Shown: positions 43,086-52,642 of the stretch, in pieces | How positions within the stretch are numbered: position 1 is the stretch's first letter | Layout: each line of letters opens with the position of its first letter | NCBI GenBank assembly: GCA_039808765.1 | Contig: JBDHTQ010000002.1 | Span: 227,451-291,450, forward strand | DNA: 64,000 nucleotides | DNA from: JBDHTQ01 sp039808765 | GTDB taxonomy: Bacteria; Pseudomonadota; Alphaproteobacteria; UBA2400 | Direction of reading: 5' to 3' | Notes under the pieces: generated by a model | The model's input: the letters and a program-made list of their open reading frames with translations, nothing else | What the model was told of the DNA's origin: nothing | The model's database searches: none | Position numbers and translations under genes: made by a program

Positions 43086-45236
43086 ATGATCCGCCAATAT
43101 GAACTCGTTGAACGTATAAAAGCTTATGATCCTGATGCCAATGAGGATTTGGTCAATCGCGCTTATGTTTATGCAATGAAGGCGCATGGCACCCAATTAC
43201 GGGCTTCGGGCGATCCCTATTTTTCTCATCCCCTTGAAGTTGCAGGAATTTTAACCAATTTAAAACTTGATACAGCCTCCATTTGCACGGCCCTGTTGCA
43301 TGATGTCGTGGAAGATACCGGTCGCCCTCTTTCTGAAATTGAGAAGCTTTTTGGATCAGAAATTGCACATTTGGTTGATGGTGTGACCAAGCTGGGAAAG
43401 ATTCAGCTAAAGGAGCAGGGGTCGGAGCAAGCAGAAAATTTCCGTAAATTGTTGGTGGCTATGTCTACCGATATTCGCGTGCTGTTGGTGAAGCTTGCCG
43501 ATCGGCTGCACAACATGCGCACGTTACATTTTTTACCAAAAGAAGAAAAACGTCGCCGCATTGCCCGCGAAACACTTGAAATTTATGCACCTTTAGCTGA
43601 GCGTATCGGCATACATAAAGTTAAAGATGAACTGGATGACCTCTCGTTCGCACATCTTAATCCGGAAGCACGGGATTCAATTTTAAGCCGACTTGCTTCC
43701 TTGCGTGAGCATGGAAGTGAAACGATCAAGAATATTATTAAAGAAGTAAAGTCAACCTTGGCCGAAAATGGCCTGCCCCATGCCGATGCTTATGGTCGTG
43801 AGAAAACGCCTTATTCCATTTGGAATAAAATGCAGAAAAAGAACATTGCCTTTGAGCAGATGTCCGACATTATGGCGTTTCGTGTTATTGTTGATACGGT
43901 TGAGGAGTGTTATCACGCACTGGGCATCATCCACTCGACTTATCCGGTGGTACCGGGCCGATTTAAGGACTACATCTCTACACCCAAACCCAACGGATAC
44001 CGTTCCATTCACTCAACGGTAATCGTTTCTGGTGGTCAGCGTATTGAAATTCAGATTCGCACCAAAGATATGCATGAAGTATCTGAGCTTGGGGTGGCTG
44101 CGCACTGGGGGTATAAAGAGGGGCGGCCTGCGTCAGATAACCAGCATTACCGCTGGCTTCGTGAGCTTCTCGATATTCTTGACCAATCGAAACAGCCGGA
44201 TGAATTTTTGGAGCATACCAAACTTGAATTGTTTCAGGATCAAGTCTTCTGCTTTTCTCCGAAAGGTGCGATTACAGCGCTTCCACGCGGCGCTACGACA
44301 GTTGACTTTGCCTATGCTGTGCACAGTGAGGTGGGCGATCATTGTGTGGGCGCAAAAGTTAATGGGCGCATGGTGCCACTGCGTACTGCGCTTAAAAATG
44401 GTGATCAGGTTGAAATTATCACCAGCAAAGCTCAGACACCATCACCTGAATGGGAGCGCTTTGTTGTAACAGGTAAGGCACGCGCACGCATTCGCAAATT
44501 TATTCGCTCACAGCAGCGTGACCAGTATGCCAGCCTTGGTCGCGCCATTCTTGAAAAATTATTTCGTCAGGAAGGCTATGATTACAGTGATAAGGCCATT
44601 GATGGTGTTTTAAAGCAATTCAAGAGCGATGAGGTTATCGACATTTTGGCCTCTGTTGGGGCTGGTCTTACAGGCGCGCGTGACGTTTTTTCCGCTGTCT
44701 TTCCCGGCCATCGCTCTCCAAATCAAGAAGCTGAACTGGCTAAAAAGAAAGCGCTTCCTTCTACCCGCGTCACGGGAGATGCACCTGTTGCAATTCGTGG
44801 TATGATTCCGGGTATGGCAGTGCACTTGGCCCGCTGCTGTCACCCGTTGCCGGGGGATCGCATTGTTGGAATTGTGACAACGGGTAAAGGCGTTACTGTG
44901 CACACGATTGATTGCGAAACACTTGAGGCTTTCGCTGAAACGCCAGAGCGTTGGCTGGATATCGCTTGGGATAATCAAGCCTTGGATGGTAATGGTTCAA
45001 CCGGGCGCATCTCGGCAATGCTCGCCAATGAACCCGGCGCTTTAGGAACAATTGCAACTGTTATCGGCAAAACCGGTGGTAACATCAACAACCTGAAAAT
45101 TATGAATCGTTCGACCGATTTTTTTGAGCTGCAAATTGATTTGGATGTGAATGACCTCAAACATCTGACTGATATCATTGCCGCTTTACGCGCCACGCCT
45201 GTTGTCAACTTCGTGGAACGCACACGCAGCACATAG
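43086..45236 (+). CDS. rel: Bifunctional (p)ppGpp synthetase/hydrolase
   Basis: Rel makes and degrades the stringent-response alarmone. The 716-residue protein has the complete hydrolase HD domain (YFSHPLEVAGIL with H48; LLHDVVEDT with H72-D73), the synthetase domain (RFKDYISTPKPNGYRSIHST near 300), the TGS domain (VFCFSPKGAITALPRGAT) and a C-terminal ACT domain. Both catalytic centres look intact, as expected for the single Rel protein of alphaproteobacteria. Confidence 0.96.
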   Translation: MIRQYELVERIKAYDPDANEDLVNRAYVYAMKAHGTQLRASGDPYFSHPLEVAGILTNLKLDTASICTALLHDVVEDTGRPLSEIEKLFGSEIAHLVDGVTKLGKIQLKEQGSEQAENFRKLLVAMSTDIRVLLVKLADRLHNMRTLHFLPKEEKRRRIARETLEIYAPLAERIGIHKVKDELDDLSFAHLNPEARDSILSRLASLREHGSETIKNIIKEVKSTLAENGLPHADAYGREKTPYSIWNKMQKKNIAFEQMSDIMAFRVIVDTVEECYHALGIIHSTYPVVPGRFKDYISTPKPNGYRSIHSTVIVSGGQRIEIQIRTKDMHEVSELGVAAHWGYKEGRPASDNQHYRWLRELLDILDQSKQPDEFLEHTKLELFQDQVFCFSPKGAITALPRGATTVDFAYAVHSEVGDHCVGAKVNGRMVPLRTALKNGDQVEIITSKAQTPSPEWERFVVTGKARARIRKFIRSQQRDQYASLGRAILEKLFRQEGYDYSDKAIDGVLKQFKSDEVIDILASVGAGLTGARDVFSAVFPGHRSPNQEAELAKKKALPSTRVTGDAPVAIRGMIPGMAVHLARCCHPLPGDRIVGIVTTGKGVTVHTIDCETLEAFAETPERWLDIAWDNQALDGNGSTGRISAMLANEPGALGTIATVIGKTGGNINNLKIMNRSTDFFELQIDLDVNDLKHLTDIIAALRATPVVNFVERTRST

Positions 45237-45247
45237 CCATTGTCTTT

Positions 45248-45856
45248 CTAAAGTGGTGATGCGTTAGCGGTAAATGACGTGGAATTCTTATCGTTTATAA
45301 TGGCCTCCCACAATTCTGGAAATTGAGGGCCAATCTCGCTAAAGGTAAAATGGCCCTTATCTTGATAAAAATGTACTCCAACATCCGGCAAGTTTTTAAG
45401 CACCGTTTCAACACATTCCTTTACTTCTAAAACAAAATCATTCGCAGAATAAAAAAGTTCAACTTGCCCAAATTGATCCCGTAGTCCCATGCGCCAAGTG
45501 AAACTTAAAAAGTCACCATTTTCCCGTAAGGGATCAAGCCAAGGGGCTACCAAAAATATTTTGGCTACTTTCAGTTTTGGATTTTCAGCAAAATACTTCA
45601 GAAGAAAACCTGCTCCAGCACTGTAACCGACGAGGATGCTGTCTTCATTAAGCGAAGTGGATTTAAAAGTATCAACCCATTCATCATAGCGAGGGGCATA
45701 GGCGCGCGGCATTTCTAGGCACTGGCATAAATAATCGGCTCTTAAAAATTTCTGTTGTAGCCAAGGAAACCAATGTGCATTCGAGAGTGAGGGAAAATCC
45801 ATCTCATAAAATTCATGGGCATCACATGTTCCATGAAGCAAGTAAGCTGTTCGCAT
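45248..45856 (-). CDS. RBBP9/YdeN family alpha/beta hydrolase
   Basis: The 202-residue protein begins AYLLHGTCDAHEF, has the Ser nucleophile in ILVGYSAGAGFLLKYF (GxSxG), an Asp in LFYSANDFVLEV and the His in YQDKGHFTFSE, the RBBP9/YdeN layout of small serine hydrolases. It is convergent with rel, 11 bp apart. Substrate unknown. Confidence 0.8.
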   Translation of the reverse strand: MRTAYLLHGTCDAHEFYEMDFPSLSNAHWFPWLQQKFLRADYLCQCLEMPRAYAPRYDEWVDTFKSTSLNEDSILVGYSAGAGFLLKYFAENPKLKVAKIFLVAPWLDPLRENGDFLSFTWRMGLRDQFGQVELFYSANDFVLEVKECVETVLKNLPDVGVHFYQDKGHFTFSEIGPQFPELWEAIINDKNSTSFTANASPL

Positions 45857-45950
45857 GTATCAATCCTATTGTTGCAGACGAGAAAAGCTTAGCGGCCCGA
45901 AATTGCCCGATAAATCTGTAACAGGAGCAAAGAAGAATGTCGATACAAAA

Positions 45951-46277
45951 CTAGACGGATGAGGAACCTGTCTTTTTAGCATGACCAGCATCCACACGAT
46001 CTTTGAGCGTTTGGCTGGCACGGAAGGTTAAAACCAGACGCGGCGAGATAGGAACCTCTTTTCCTGTCTTGGGATTGCGGCCCACACGCTCATTCTTCTT
46101 CCGTACGCAAAAGCGACCGAAAGACGAAATCTTGCTTAAACCTGTATCGACCAAGGCTTGTGAAACCTCATCAATGATACTATCGGTAAGTCTGGCGGCT
46201 TCATGACGCGTCAAGCCCACCTCAATGGTAATCGCTTCACTAATGTCGGCCCTCGTTAATGTTTTAGTAATTGACAT
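45951..46277 (-). CDS. ihfA: Integration host factor alpha subunit
   Basis: IHF bends DNA as a heterodimer. The 108-residue protein has TLTRADISEAI, the GLSKISSFGRFCVRKKNERVGRNPKTG arm with the Pro-tip, and VLTFRASQTLKDRV. The position after fabH and plsX on the same strand is typical for alphaproteobacterial ihfA, which separates it from HU. Confidence 0.93.
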   Translation of the reverse strand: MSITKTLTRADISEAITIEVGLTRHEAARLTDSIIDEVSQALVDTGLSKISSFGRFCVRKKNERVGRNPKTGKEVPISPRLVLTFRASQTLKDRVDAGHAKKTGSSSV

Positions 46278-46382
46278 ATCAAACTCCTAAATAGCATGCA
46301 ACATTAGAAGCGAAGCGTACTCCTGCTATTGAAATGTGTCAATGAAGCGTAATTGTATGTATATGAATGTGTTAGTTGGAAT

Positions 46383-47354
46383 CTACCAGCGAATCAGGGC
46401 CGAGCCCCACGTAAATCCACCCCCCATGGCATCAATTAAAATTAATTGGCCAGGCTGAATGCGACCGTCTTTTACACCTTGGCATAGTGCGAGGGGAATG
46501 GACGCAGCCGAGGTGTTGCCATGTTGGTCGATCGTCACAATAACTTTTTCCGGAGGCATAGAAAGCTTTTCTGCCAAGCTATCAATAATGCGTTTGTTTG
46601 CTTGGTGTGGAGCGAGCCAATCCAGCTCATGCGGGGCAACATGATTGGCGGCAAGTGCTTCGTCAACCACCTCTGCAAGCCGGCGTACAGCATGCTTAAA
46701 TACTTCCTGTCCCTGCATCTGAATGGTGCCAACCTGACGATTGGAAGATGGCCCGCCGCTCGTACAGAGGGTATTAAAATGATGCCCATCTGCATGCAGG
46801 TGCGTGGAGAGAATGCCTCGGTCGCCTTTGTCACCGTGCCCTTCGCTTTGCTGCAGAATTATGGCACCTGCACCGTCACCAAATAAAACGCTGGTTGTAC
46901 GATCAGACCAATCAATAATGCGCGAAAATGTTTCAGCGCCGATAACCATCACGTTTTTGGCTTGGTTGAGGCGAATAAAGTTGTCGGCCAGTGTGAGCGC
47001 GTACACAAATCCTGAACACACAGCTTGAACGTCAAAAGCAAAGCCTTTGGTCATCCCAAGATTGGCCTGAACGCGTGTGGCTGTTGCCGGAAAGGTGAGG
47101 TCTGGTGTGGTGGTGGCAACAATAATGGCATCCAGAGCGCTGGCCTCAATTCTGGCGTGCTCCAGTGCTTTTTTCGCGGCGTGTGTGGCAAGATCAGAGG
47201 TCAGTTCACCTTCAGCTGCGATGTGACGTTGGCGAATACCCGTACGCTGAACAATCCACTCATCGGTGGTTTCAATTTTTTGCGTTAATTCGTGATTAGT
47301 GACAATGCGTTCCGGTAGATAACTTCCACAACCCGCTATTCGTGAACGAATCAT
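46383..47354 (-). CDS. fabH: 3-oxoacyl-ACP synthase III
   Basis: FabH starts fatty-acid synthesis by condensing acetyl-CoA with malonyl-ACP. At 323 residues it has the triad Cys113 (DVQAVCSGFVYAL), His250 (WLAPHQANKRI) and Asn280 (DQHGNTSAAS), plus the loop GGGFTWGSALIRW at the end. It is in the rpmF-plsX-fabH-ihfA order. Confidence 0.97.
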   Translation of the reverse strand: MIRSRIAGCGSYLPERIVTNHELTQKIETTDEWIVQRTGIRQRHIAAEGELTSDLATHAAKKALEHARIEASALDAIIVATTTPDLTFPATATRVQANLGMTKGFAFDVQAVCSGFVYALTLADNFIRLNQAKNVMVIGAETFSRIIDWSDRTTSVLFGDGAGAIILQQSEGHGDKGDRGILSTHLHADGHHFNTLCTSGGPSSNRQVGTIQMQGQEVFKHAVRRLAEVVDEALAANHVAPHELDWLAPHQANKRIIDSLAEKLSMPPEKVIVTIDQHGNTSAASIPLALCQGVKDGRIQPGQLILIDAMGGGFTWGSALIRW

Positions 47355-47377
47355 CCTTACACCTTCTCTGAAATATT

Positions 47378-48430
47378 TTATTCAGCCTCAAGCCCAGCAC
47401 TAAGCAAGGTTGAAAGTTGCGAGAGTTCCGCTTTAATTGTTTCGTTGCAGTTGTATTTAACCAGATCGTGCGCCACGCCTAATGCATTGCTAAATCCAAG
47501 AGCATCAGTGCCACCATGGCTTTTTACACAAATACCCTGCAGGCCGATAAAAACAGCACCATTATAGCGGCGTGCATCCAACCTGTCGCGTAGACTCATC
47601 AAGCCCTTTCTGGCCAAAAAGTAACCTAATTTTGTAAGGAAGTTTCCTTGTTGTGCACTACGCTTCAGGAAGTTTGTATAAAGACGGCCAACGCCCTCTG
47701 CAGATTTTAGGGCAATGTTTCCGGTAAATCCGTCGGTTACAACAACGTCGACTGTGCCTGCTGTGATATCATTGCCTTCAACAAAACCATGGTAGCGCCA
47801 TGGAAGCAGCTTGGCAGCTTTTAAAACACGAGCGGCCTCACGGACGCTATCTTTTCCTTTAGTTTCTTCCGAGCCAACATTGAGAATACCAATGGTTGGT
47901 TCGCGTACACCGCGGATTGCGCGAGCAAAGGCAGAACCCATAATGGCAAATTGTACAAGGTGATCCGAATCACACTCAACATTCGCGCCAAGATCCAACA
48001 TCACCGTATCCCCTTTTTGTGAAGGGAAAAGTGAGGTAAGGGCAGGACGGTCAATGCCAGGAAGGGGGCGAAGCACAAAAAGCGCCATTGCCATGAGTGC
48101 ACCGGTATTTCCCCCTGAAACAATTGCTGCCGCTTGGCCCTCTGAAACAGCATCAATGGCAAGACGCATTGAGCTTTCTTTGCCTGTACGCAAAGCAACT
48201 GAAGGTTTTGTATCTCCTGCAATAGCCATTTGGGCGTGATGAACAGTCACCCGCTGTTCCAGCTTTGGTTTGCTTTGAACTTTAGGGATTAAAACCTGAG
48301 AATCTCCAAACAAGAGGAAATCAACATCAGGGTATTTATCAAGACTCATCGCCATGCCGTCAATTACAGCATCGGGGGCGTGATCACCCCCCATACCATC
48401 AACAGCAATCACGATGCGGTCTGAAGCCAT
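47378..48430 (-). CDS. plsX: Phosphate acyltransferase PlsX
   Basis: PlsX converts acyl-ACP to acyl-phosphate for phospholipid synthesis. The 350-residue protein has IAVDGMGGDHAPDAVIDG at the start, ALRTGKESSMRLAIDAVSEGQA, IVSGGNTGALMAMALF, the MLDLGANVECDSDHL motif and DGFTGNIALKSAEGVG. It lies 23 bp before fabH. Confidence 0.97.
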   Translation of the reverse strand: MASDRIVIAVDGMGGDHAPDAVIDGMAMSLDKYPDVDFLLFGDSQVLIPKVQSKPKLEQRVTVHHAQMAIAGDTKPSVALRTGKESSMRLAIDAVSEGQAAAIVSGGNTGALMAMALFVLRPLPGIDRPALTSLFPSQKGDTVMLDLGANVECDSDHLVQFAIMGSAFARAIRGVREPTIGILNVGSEETKGKDSVREAARVLKAAKLLPWRYHGFVEGNDITAGTVDVVVTDGFTGNIALKSAEGVGRLYTNFLKRSAQQGNFLTKLGYFLARKGLMSLRDRLDARRYNGAVFIGLQGICVKSHGGTDALGFSNALGVAHDLVKYNCNETIKAELSQLSTLLSAGLEAE

Positions 48431-48452
48431 AATGCTTTACAAAGGTAAAGGA

Positions 48453-48647
48453 TTAATAAGCTGTAGCAGACGTATCTTGGCTGGTCACTGAACGGCCATC
48501 ATAATGACCACAGTGCGCACAGACGTGATGAGGGAGCTTAAGTTCGCCGCAGTTCGCGCACTCGAGTGAGCCAACCGATTTTAATGAATCGTGCGAACGA
48601 CGCATATTTCGCCGAGAGGGCGAGGTTTTCTTCTTTGGTACAGCCAT
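48453..48647 (-). CDS. rpmF: 50S ribosomal protein L32
   Basis: The 64-residue protein starts MAVPKKKTSPSRRNMRRSHD and carries the zinc-binding CANCGELKLPHHVCAHCGHY (four Cys kept). It is the first gene of the rpmF-plsX-fabH-ihfA cluster and diverges from ccrM. Confidence 0.97.
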   Translation of the reverse strand: MAVPKKKTSPSRRNMRRSHDSLKSVGSLECANCGELKLPHHVCAHCGHYDGRSVTSQDTSATAY

Positions 48648-48792
48648 GACACAACCTTTTTTGTTCTATGAAACGGTATAGAGCGATCCTCTTAACGGAA
48701 TTGCGCGACAAACGCAAGAACTTTGCAAGTTAAAACTTAAGAATAATCTTTTGGTTTTTCTTCTTTTAGCAGAAATGACGAAACTACACTCT

Positions 48793-48933
48793 GAGTCCAT
48801 TTTCTGCGGGTTGATGAATCTGCTTGACTCTGTCAAGTGGGATATTTTTGTCATAAGTCATTGAATCGTAGCGAGTCGATGTCATTTTTGCCGGGTTAAA
48901 CATTGACGAGTCGCTCTCGAGTCGTCATGATTC
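48793..48933 (+). promoter_or_regulatory. Cluster of eight GANTC sites upstream of ccrM
   Basis: GANTC starts at 48793, 48816, 48826, 48863, 48873, 48908, 48919 and 48929; eight in 141 bp where about one in 256 is expected by chance. Successive spacings are 23, 10, 37, 10, 35, 11 and 10, so they fall in groups one helical turn apart. The last site ends 5 bp before the likely ccrM ATG. In Caulobacter, ccrM is itself regulated by GANTC methylation in its promoter, so autoregulation by methylation state is a natural reading. No clear Shine-Dalgarno is seen. Confidence 0.8.
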
Positions 48934-48938
48934 TGGTC

Positions 48939-50033
48939 ATGAAATACATCGACCAAATCCTCATCGGCGATTGCATCAAAACGATGAATTCGCTTCCTGA
49001 AAAATCTGTTGATCTGATTTTTGCTGACCCTCCCTACAATCTGCAATTGCAAGGTGGTCTCACTCGGCCAGATCATTCTGAGGTGGACGGTGTGGATGAT
49101 GCTTGGGATCAATTTGCCAGCTTCGCCGACTATGACCGCTTTACAAAAGAATGGATGAAAGCCGCGCGGCGCGTTTTAAAGGATGATGGGGCGATCTGGG
49201 TGATTGGCTCTTATCATAACATCTTTCGCGTTGGTGCGATTATGCAGGATCTGGGCTATTGGATGCTGAATGACATTATTTGGCGTAAATCCAACCCCAT
49301 GCCCAATTTTCGTGGTAAGCGCTTTACCAATGCGCATGAAACGTTGATTTGGGCTGCCAAGAGTCAAAAGTCGAAATATCATTTTGCCTACGAAGGTATG
49401 AAGGCGATGAATGACGATGTGCAAATGCGCTCGGATTGGTCATTGCCGATTTGCTCTGGGGGAGAGAGAATTAAGGGGGCTGATGGTAAAAAAGCGCATC
49501 CGACCCAGAAGCCAGAATCATTGCTCTATCGTGTGTTGATGGCCTCTACTGAGCCGGGTGATGTGATCTTGGATCCCTTCAGTGGTTCGGGGACAACGGC
49601 AGCTATGGCACGAAAATTAGGCCGGCACTTTATTGGCATTGAGCAAGACGAGTCGTACGCCCGTGTTGCCCGTGAACGGGTCGCACAAGTTACACCATTT
49701 GCTGAAAATGGTATTATGGATGGTCTTGTTAGTCTCAAGCGTCAACAACCACGTATTCCATTTGGGCATGTTTTGGAGCGTGGGCTGATCAAACCTGGCG
49801 TAACACTCTATAGTTCATCCAAACTGCATCCTGCGCGTGTGCGGGCCGATGCCAATCTTATTGCTGAGACAAAAGAGGGTATTCATATTGGTTCTATCCA
49901 TAAAGTGGGGGCGCAGGTGCAAGGTCTTCCATCCTGTAATGGGTGGACATTCTGGCATTATCCGTTGAAAAAAGAGTTGGTGCCGATTGATTCCTTGCGG
50001 GACCAATTGCGCTTAGAGCTTGATCTGCACTAA
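48939..50033 (+). CDS. ccrM: Cell-cycle regulated DNA adenine methyltransferase (GANTC)
   Basis: CcrM methylates the adenine of GANTC at the end of the alphaproteobacterial cell cycle. The 364-residue protein starts with MKYIDQILIGDC, matching the CcrM N-terminus, so ATG 48939 is preferred to ATG 48927 or TTG 48903. DPPYNLQL (30-37) precedes the S-adenosylmethionine motif FSGSGTTAAMARKLGR, the beta-class order. CcrM hallmarks: AIWVIGSYHNIFRVG, NDIIWRKSNPMPNFRG, KKAHPTQKPESLLYRVL and a C-terminal SIHKVGAQVQGLPSCNGWTFWHY domain that distinguishes CcrM from restriction-linked methylases. Confidence 0.95.
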   Translation: MKYIDQILIGDCIKTMNSLPEKSVDLIFADPPYNLQLQGGLTRPDHSEVDGVDDAWDQFASFADYDRFTKEWMKAARRVLKDDGAIWVIGSYHNIFRVGAIMQDLGYWMLNDIIWRKSNPMPNFRGKRFTNAHETLIWAAKSQKSKYHFAYEGMKAMNDDVQMRSDWSLPICSGGERIKGADGKKAHPTQKPESLLYRVLMASTEPGDVILDPFSGSGTTAAMARKLGRHFIGIEQDESYARVARERVAQVTPFAENGIMDGLVSLKRQQPRIPFGHVLERGLIKPGVTLYSSSKLHPARVRADANLIAETKEGIHIGSIHKVGAQVQGLPSCNGWTFWHYPLKKELVPIDSLRDQLRLELDLH

Positions 50034-50152
50034 TTTAGGTAGAATCGGTGAGCGTTTTTTCTCTTGATTGTGTTTCGTGAACCCTTTAGGGATACTATCT
50101 GCAGTGTTTTCTATTTAATCTGTACTAATCTTAATTTGAGTAAGGATAAAAA

Positions 50153-50815
50153 ATGGATTATGTGCTTCCGGCTGAACTTCATAAATGCCCGCGTGTAGAA
50201 GATATAGACTATTTAATTGCGATGGTATTTCTTGGTCCTTATAATCTTACAAGCGGCATAAAGCTTGAAAAACATCAACGCCGGATTAAGATTGATCTAC
50301 CGAATAAAAATACCACAGGCGGCATGCAGGGAGAATTTTTTGATGATAAGACATATGAAGGATTACACCGACTGTTGAGACGCCGATTCTTTCTTCGCTC
50401 TTCTCATATTACCACCGATGCAAATAAAAATAGAGGTCTTGTGGTGACAGGACATTCAGTTATACGCTTGTTGCGCATTAGGCAACTTGCCAATCCTGAA
50501 AATTGGAAGTGTCTTAATAGGTCATTTTCAAGTTGCACAGGTATTTTTAGATGTTTGAGTGATCGTTCGCTTTTGGATGGGCACGTTATTGGAACTCGGT
50601 TTTTAATGGGGCGTCTTGGTCTCCCCGCAGATACGAATGGCGAAAGTTTTGGTTTGAATGATGTTTCGTCTGTTCATAGACTAACTGAGATTTTTCCTCA
50701 TTTGGAAGACCAGCATAGAGAATTTGTAAATTATATTCTTGGTATGACAAGCAAGGTGCAGCCTGACCATAACAGTGTTCATCGTGCTGGTCGTAATGGC
50801 CGAAGGTACGCTTAA
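50153..50815 (+). CDS. Tandem orphan family, member 1
   Basis: A 220-residue protein with AAGGA 7 nt before its ATG. I recognise no known family, but it is homologous to the three genes that follow. Shared elements: an N-terminal hydrophobic stretch ending in a Pro (IAMVFLGPY, 22-30), a helix before NPENW (residues 114-118), a LGL turn near 155 and IFPHLEDQHREFVNYI (180-195). This member has lost the LKP part of the last motif and keeps an extra basic tail. Confidence 0.7.
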   Translation: MDYVLPAELHKCPRVEDIDYLIAMVFLGPYNLTSGIKLEKHQRRIKIDLPNKNTTGGMQGEFFDDKTYEGLHRLLRRRFFLRSSHITTDANKNRGLVVTGHSVIRLLRIRQLANPENWKCLNRSFSSCTGIFRCLSDRSLLDGHVIGTRFLMGRLGLPADTNGESFGLNDVSSVHRLTEIFPHLEDQHREFVNYILGMTSKVQPDHNSVHRAGRNGRRYA

Positions 50816-50844
50816 AGATTGTTTTCTTTCTTTACCCGCTTGGG

Positions 50845-50915
50845 ATTTTTCCCATTGCTGATGGATTAACCTAGTTGTAGGTTCAAGAATTAATCGCTGA
50901 ACCAATTAGATCTGT
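50845..50915 (+). pseudogene. Remnant of a fifth member of the tandem family
   Basis: From about 50845 the DNA aligns without gaps to the start of the gene at 52643: GATGGATTAA and AAGAATTAATCGCTGA are shared, with scattered differences, over ~70 bases. The ATG has become ATT and the frame is lost. The rest of 50816-51151 (335 bases) shows no intact gene and is probably further decayed sequence plus the promoter of the next gene. Confidence 0.55.
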
Positions 50916-51151
50916 GGACCATTTGCCAAACTGACCGGCGTCAATCCTGGCAAAGCGCCAAAATGATCGCCGCTTCAGCGCACGCTGTGCAATCTTTCGC
51001 AATGGGTCTATTATTTTCAAAAAAGGTAACTTTTTTCGTTAACCCCACGTGTGCTGTTGGTTAGGTAAATCATGTCTTGACGGCTGAACACAAACATGAC
51101 TATTTTGCTGCCCATTGTCATAAAATTTGATTGAGATGAGAGGTTTAAGTA

Positions 51152-51739
51152 ATGTCACGAGAAGATCTTTCTAATTTACAAACGCGCATTAACCCTGACG
51201 GTGCAATGATCGCCTTTTTATTGGGCGACCACAGTGTGACTAAAAATGGAGTCATTGTTGACACTGGAATTATTGGCGCTTTTATGGAGGCCGGATCTAA
51301 AAGATTAGATTCTGTGCTTGTAGAACCTGCGAGGGCGCTCGGCATAAATGGTCTATATTTTGAAGATATTAGTGATCCCCCTCTAAATTGCTCAAGCCAG
51401 AAACTTGTTGTTGGTGGTGATTCCGTTACACAATATCTTGTGTGCAGATTCTTGGCCAACCCTAAAAACTGGCGTCATGATCAACAGAGCGGTAACGCGC
51501 GATTTACTTTGCCAGCGTACAGCGATTTGAATTTTGAAGATTGCAAAACAGCTTTTGCTAGGCTGGGACTGAAAAGTTGGGCAGAAGAAGAGACTGCCGG
51601 GTATCAAGTTGCAATTGATTTAGGCAATTTTGATCGTCTTAAAGGCATTCTTCCTTCATTAAAACCTGAAAATACGAGTATCATAGATGCTGTAAACCTG
51701 TTAGGCATGATGGGTAAAGCAATGCATTTTTGTAGATAA
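51152..51739 (+). CDS. Tandem orphan family, member 2
   Basis: A 195-residue protein, shortest of the four; GAGAGG lies upstream. Shared elements: VTQYLVCRFLANPKNW (92-107), TAFARLGL (133-140) and LPSLKPEN (167-174). The N-terminal hydrophobic ERLxxLFFCxP element of members 3 and 4 is largely missing. Function unknown. Confidence 0.7.
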   Translation: MSREDLSNLQTRINPDGAMIAFLLGDHSVTKNGVIVDTGIIGAFMEAGSKRLDSVLVEPARALGINGLYFEDISDPPLNCSSQKLVVGGDSVTQYLVCRFLANPKNWRHDQQSGNARFTLPAYSDLNFEDCKTAFARLGLKSWAEEETAGYQVAIDLGNFDRLKGILPSLKPENTSIIDAVNLLGMMGKAMHFCR

Positions 51740-51806
51740 GGGTAATACATTTATTATTTGAGAAAAAATACACAAATGTTTATCTATTTCGAAAAGGCTG
51801 GAAAAT

Positions 51807-52547
51807 ATGCGTACTAGAGCATCACAAGAAGGCGTACCTCTCTCGCAAGAATTGGGAGCGCTTGCTTTGGAGCGTTTGAGCATATTGTTTTTTTGTTTGC
51901 CAATAAATGATATCGCCCCTGGTGATTGCCGACTATCAGCTAATGATAGTGTTCACCCTCAATCTAGGAAAGGTGTAAAAAATTCTTTAAAAACAGTATC
52001 ACAGGTTAGAATCACTGCTCCTATGCTGGCGTTCGGAAACCTGACTCTTGAACACGTTGATCATGCTTCTTTGTTTAATCCATTGATTAATAAATTTAGC
52101 CAAATTGCTCAAAAATTCAGTCTGGAATCAGGCGAAAAATTCTTTAGATATGGTTTTGATGGTTTTGAGCTTATGATGAAATTTAGAGGAAAAAGCCGCT
52201 CAGATTTCATAAAGTATTGTTGCATGGCGGATCCCGATGACTGGTCTTTAGAGTCTGACAAAACAGGTGGTAAAATCGTTTCTGCCACTTTTCATACACA
52301 CGCGGAAAATCGAGATGAGAGTGCATCAAATGCGTGTTATCGGGCCTTTGATGCGTTAGGACTTGGGAGCGCACGTAAAGTTGTATCAGATGGTGAAGTA
52401 GATTTTGTGTTCAATCCTGATCAAATATCACCCATCATGCGCACTTTTCCATCTTTAAAGCCAGAGAATCGTCATTATTTAGATGAAATTAGACGCCGTT
52501 ATCAACCAATTTTTAATAATAATTCTAGTGGGCAGGTGTGTCGTTGA
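51807..52547 (+). CDS. Tandem orphan family, member 3
   Basis: A 246-residue protein. Elements: LERLSILFFCLP (21-32), DFIKYCCMADPDDW (133-146), YRAFDALGLG (178-187), FPSLKPENRHYLDEI (214-228). AAGG precedes the ATG. The FHTHAEN stretch after the W is also present in member 4 (FNTHVNS). No membrane helix or signal peptide. Confidence 0.7.
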   Translation: MRTRASQEGVPLSQELGALALERLSILFFCLPINDIAPGDCRLSANDSVHPQSRKGVKNSLKTVSQVRITAPMLAFGNLTLEHVDHASLFNPLINKFSQIAQKFSLESGEKFFRYGFDGFELMMKFRGKSRSDFIKYCCMADPDDWSLESDKTGGKIVSATFHTHAENRDESASNACYRAFDALGLGSARKVVSDGEVDFVFNPDQISPIMRTFPSLKPENRHYLDEIRRRYQPIFNNNSSGQVCR

Positions 52548-52642
52548 AAACCATCCCTTTATGTCAGGTATACAGTCGAGAAGGGGGCCACGCTTTGCTC
52601 ATAAACATTGTGATGTTTTTTTAAAGAAAGAACAGGTTTAAG

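Noticed and set aside
48903..48938. Earlier start of CcrM at TTG 48903 or ATG 48927
   Set aside because: CcrM proteins begin close to MK(F/Y)...GDC, and upstream codons only spell the GANTC-site sequence.
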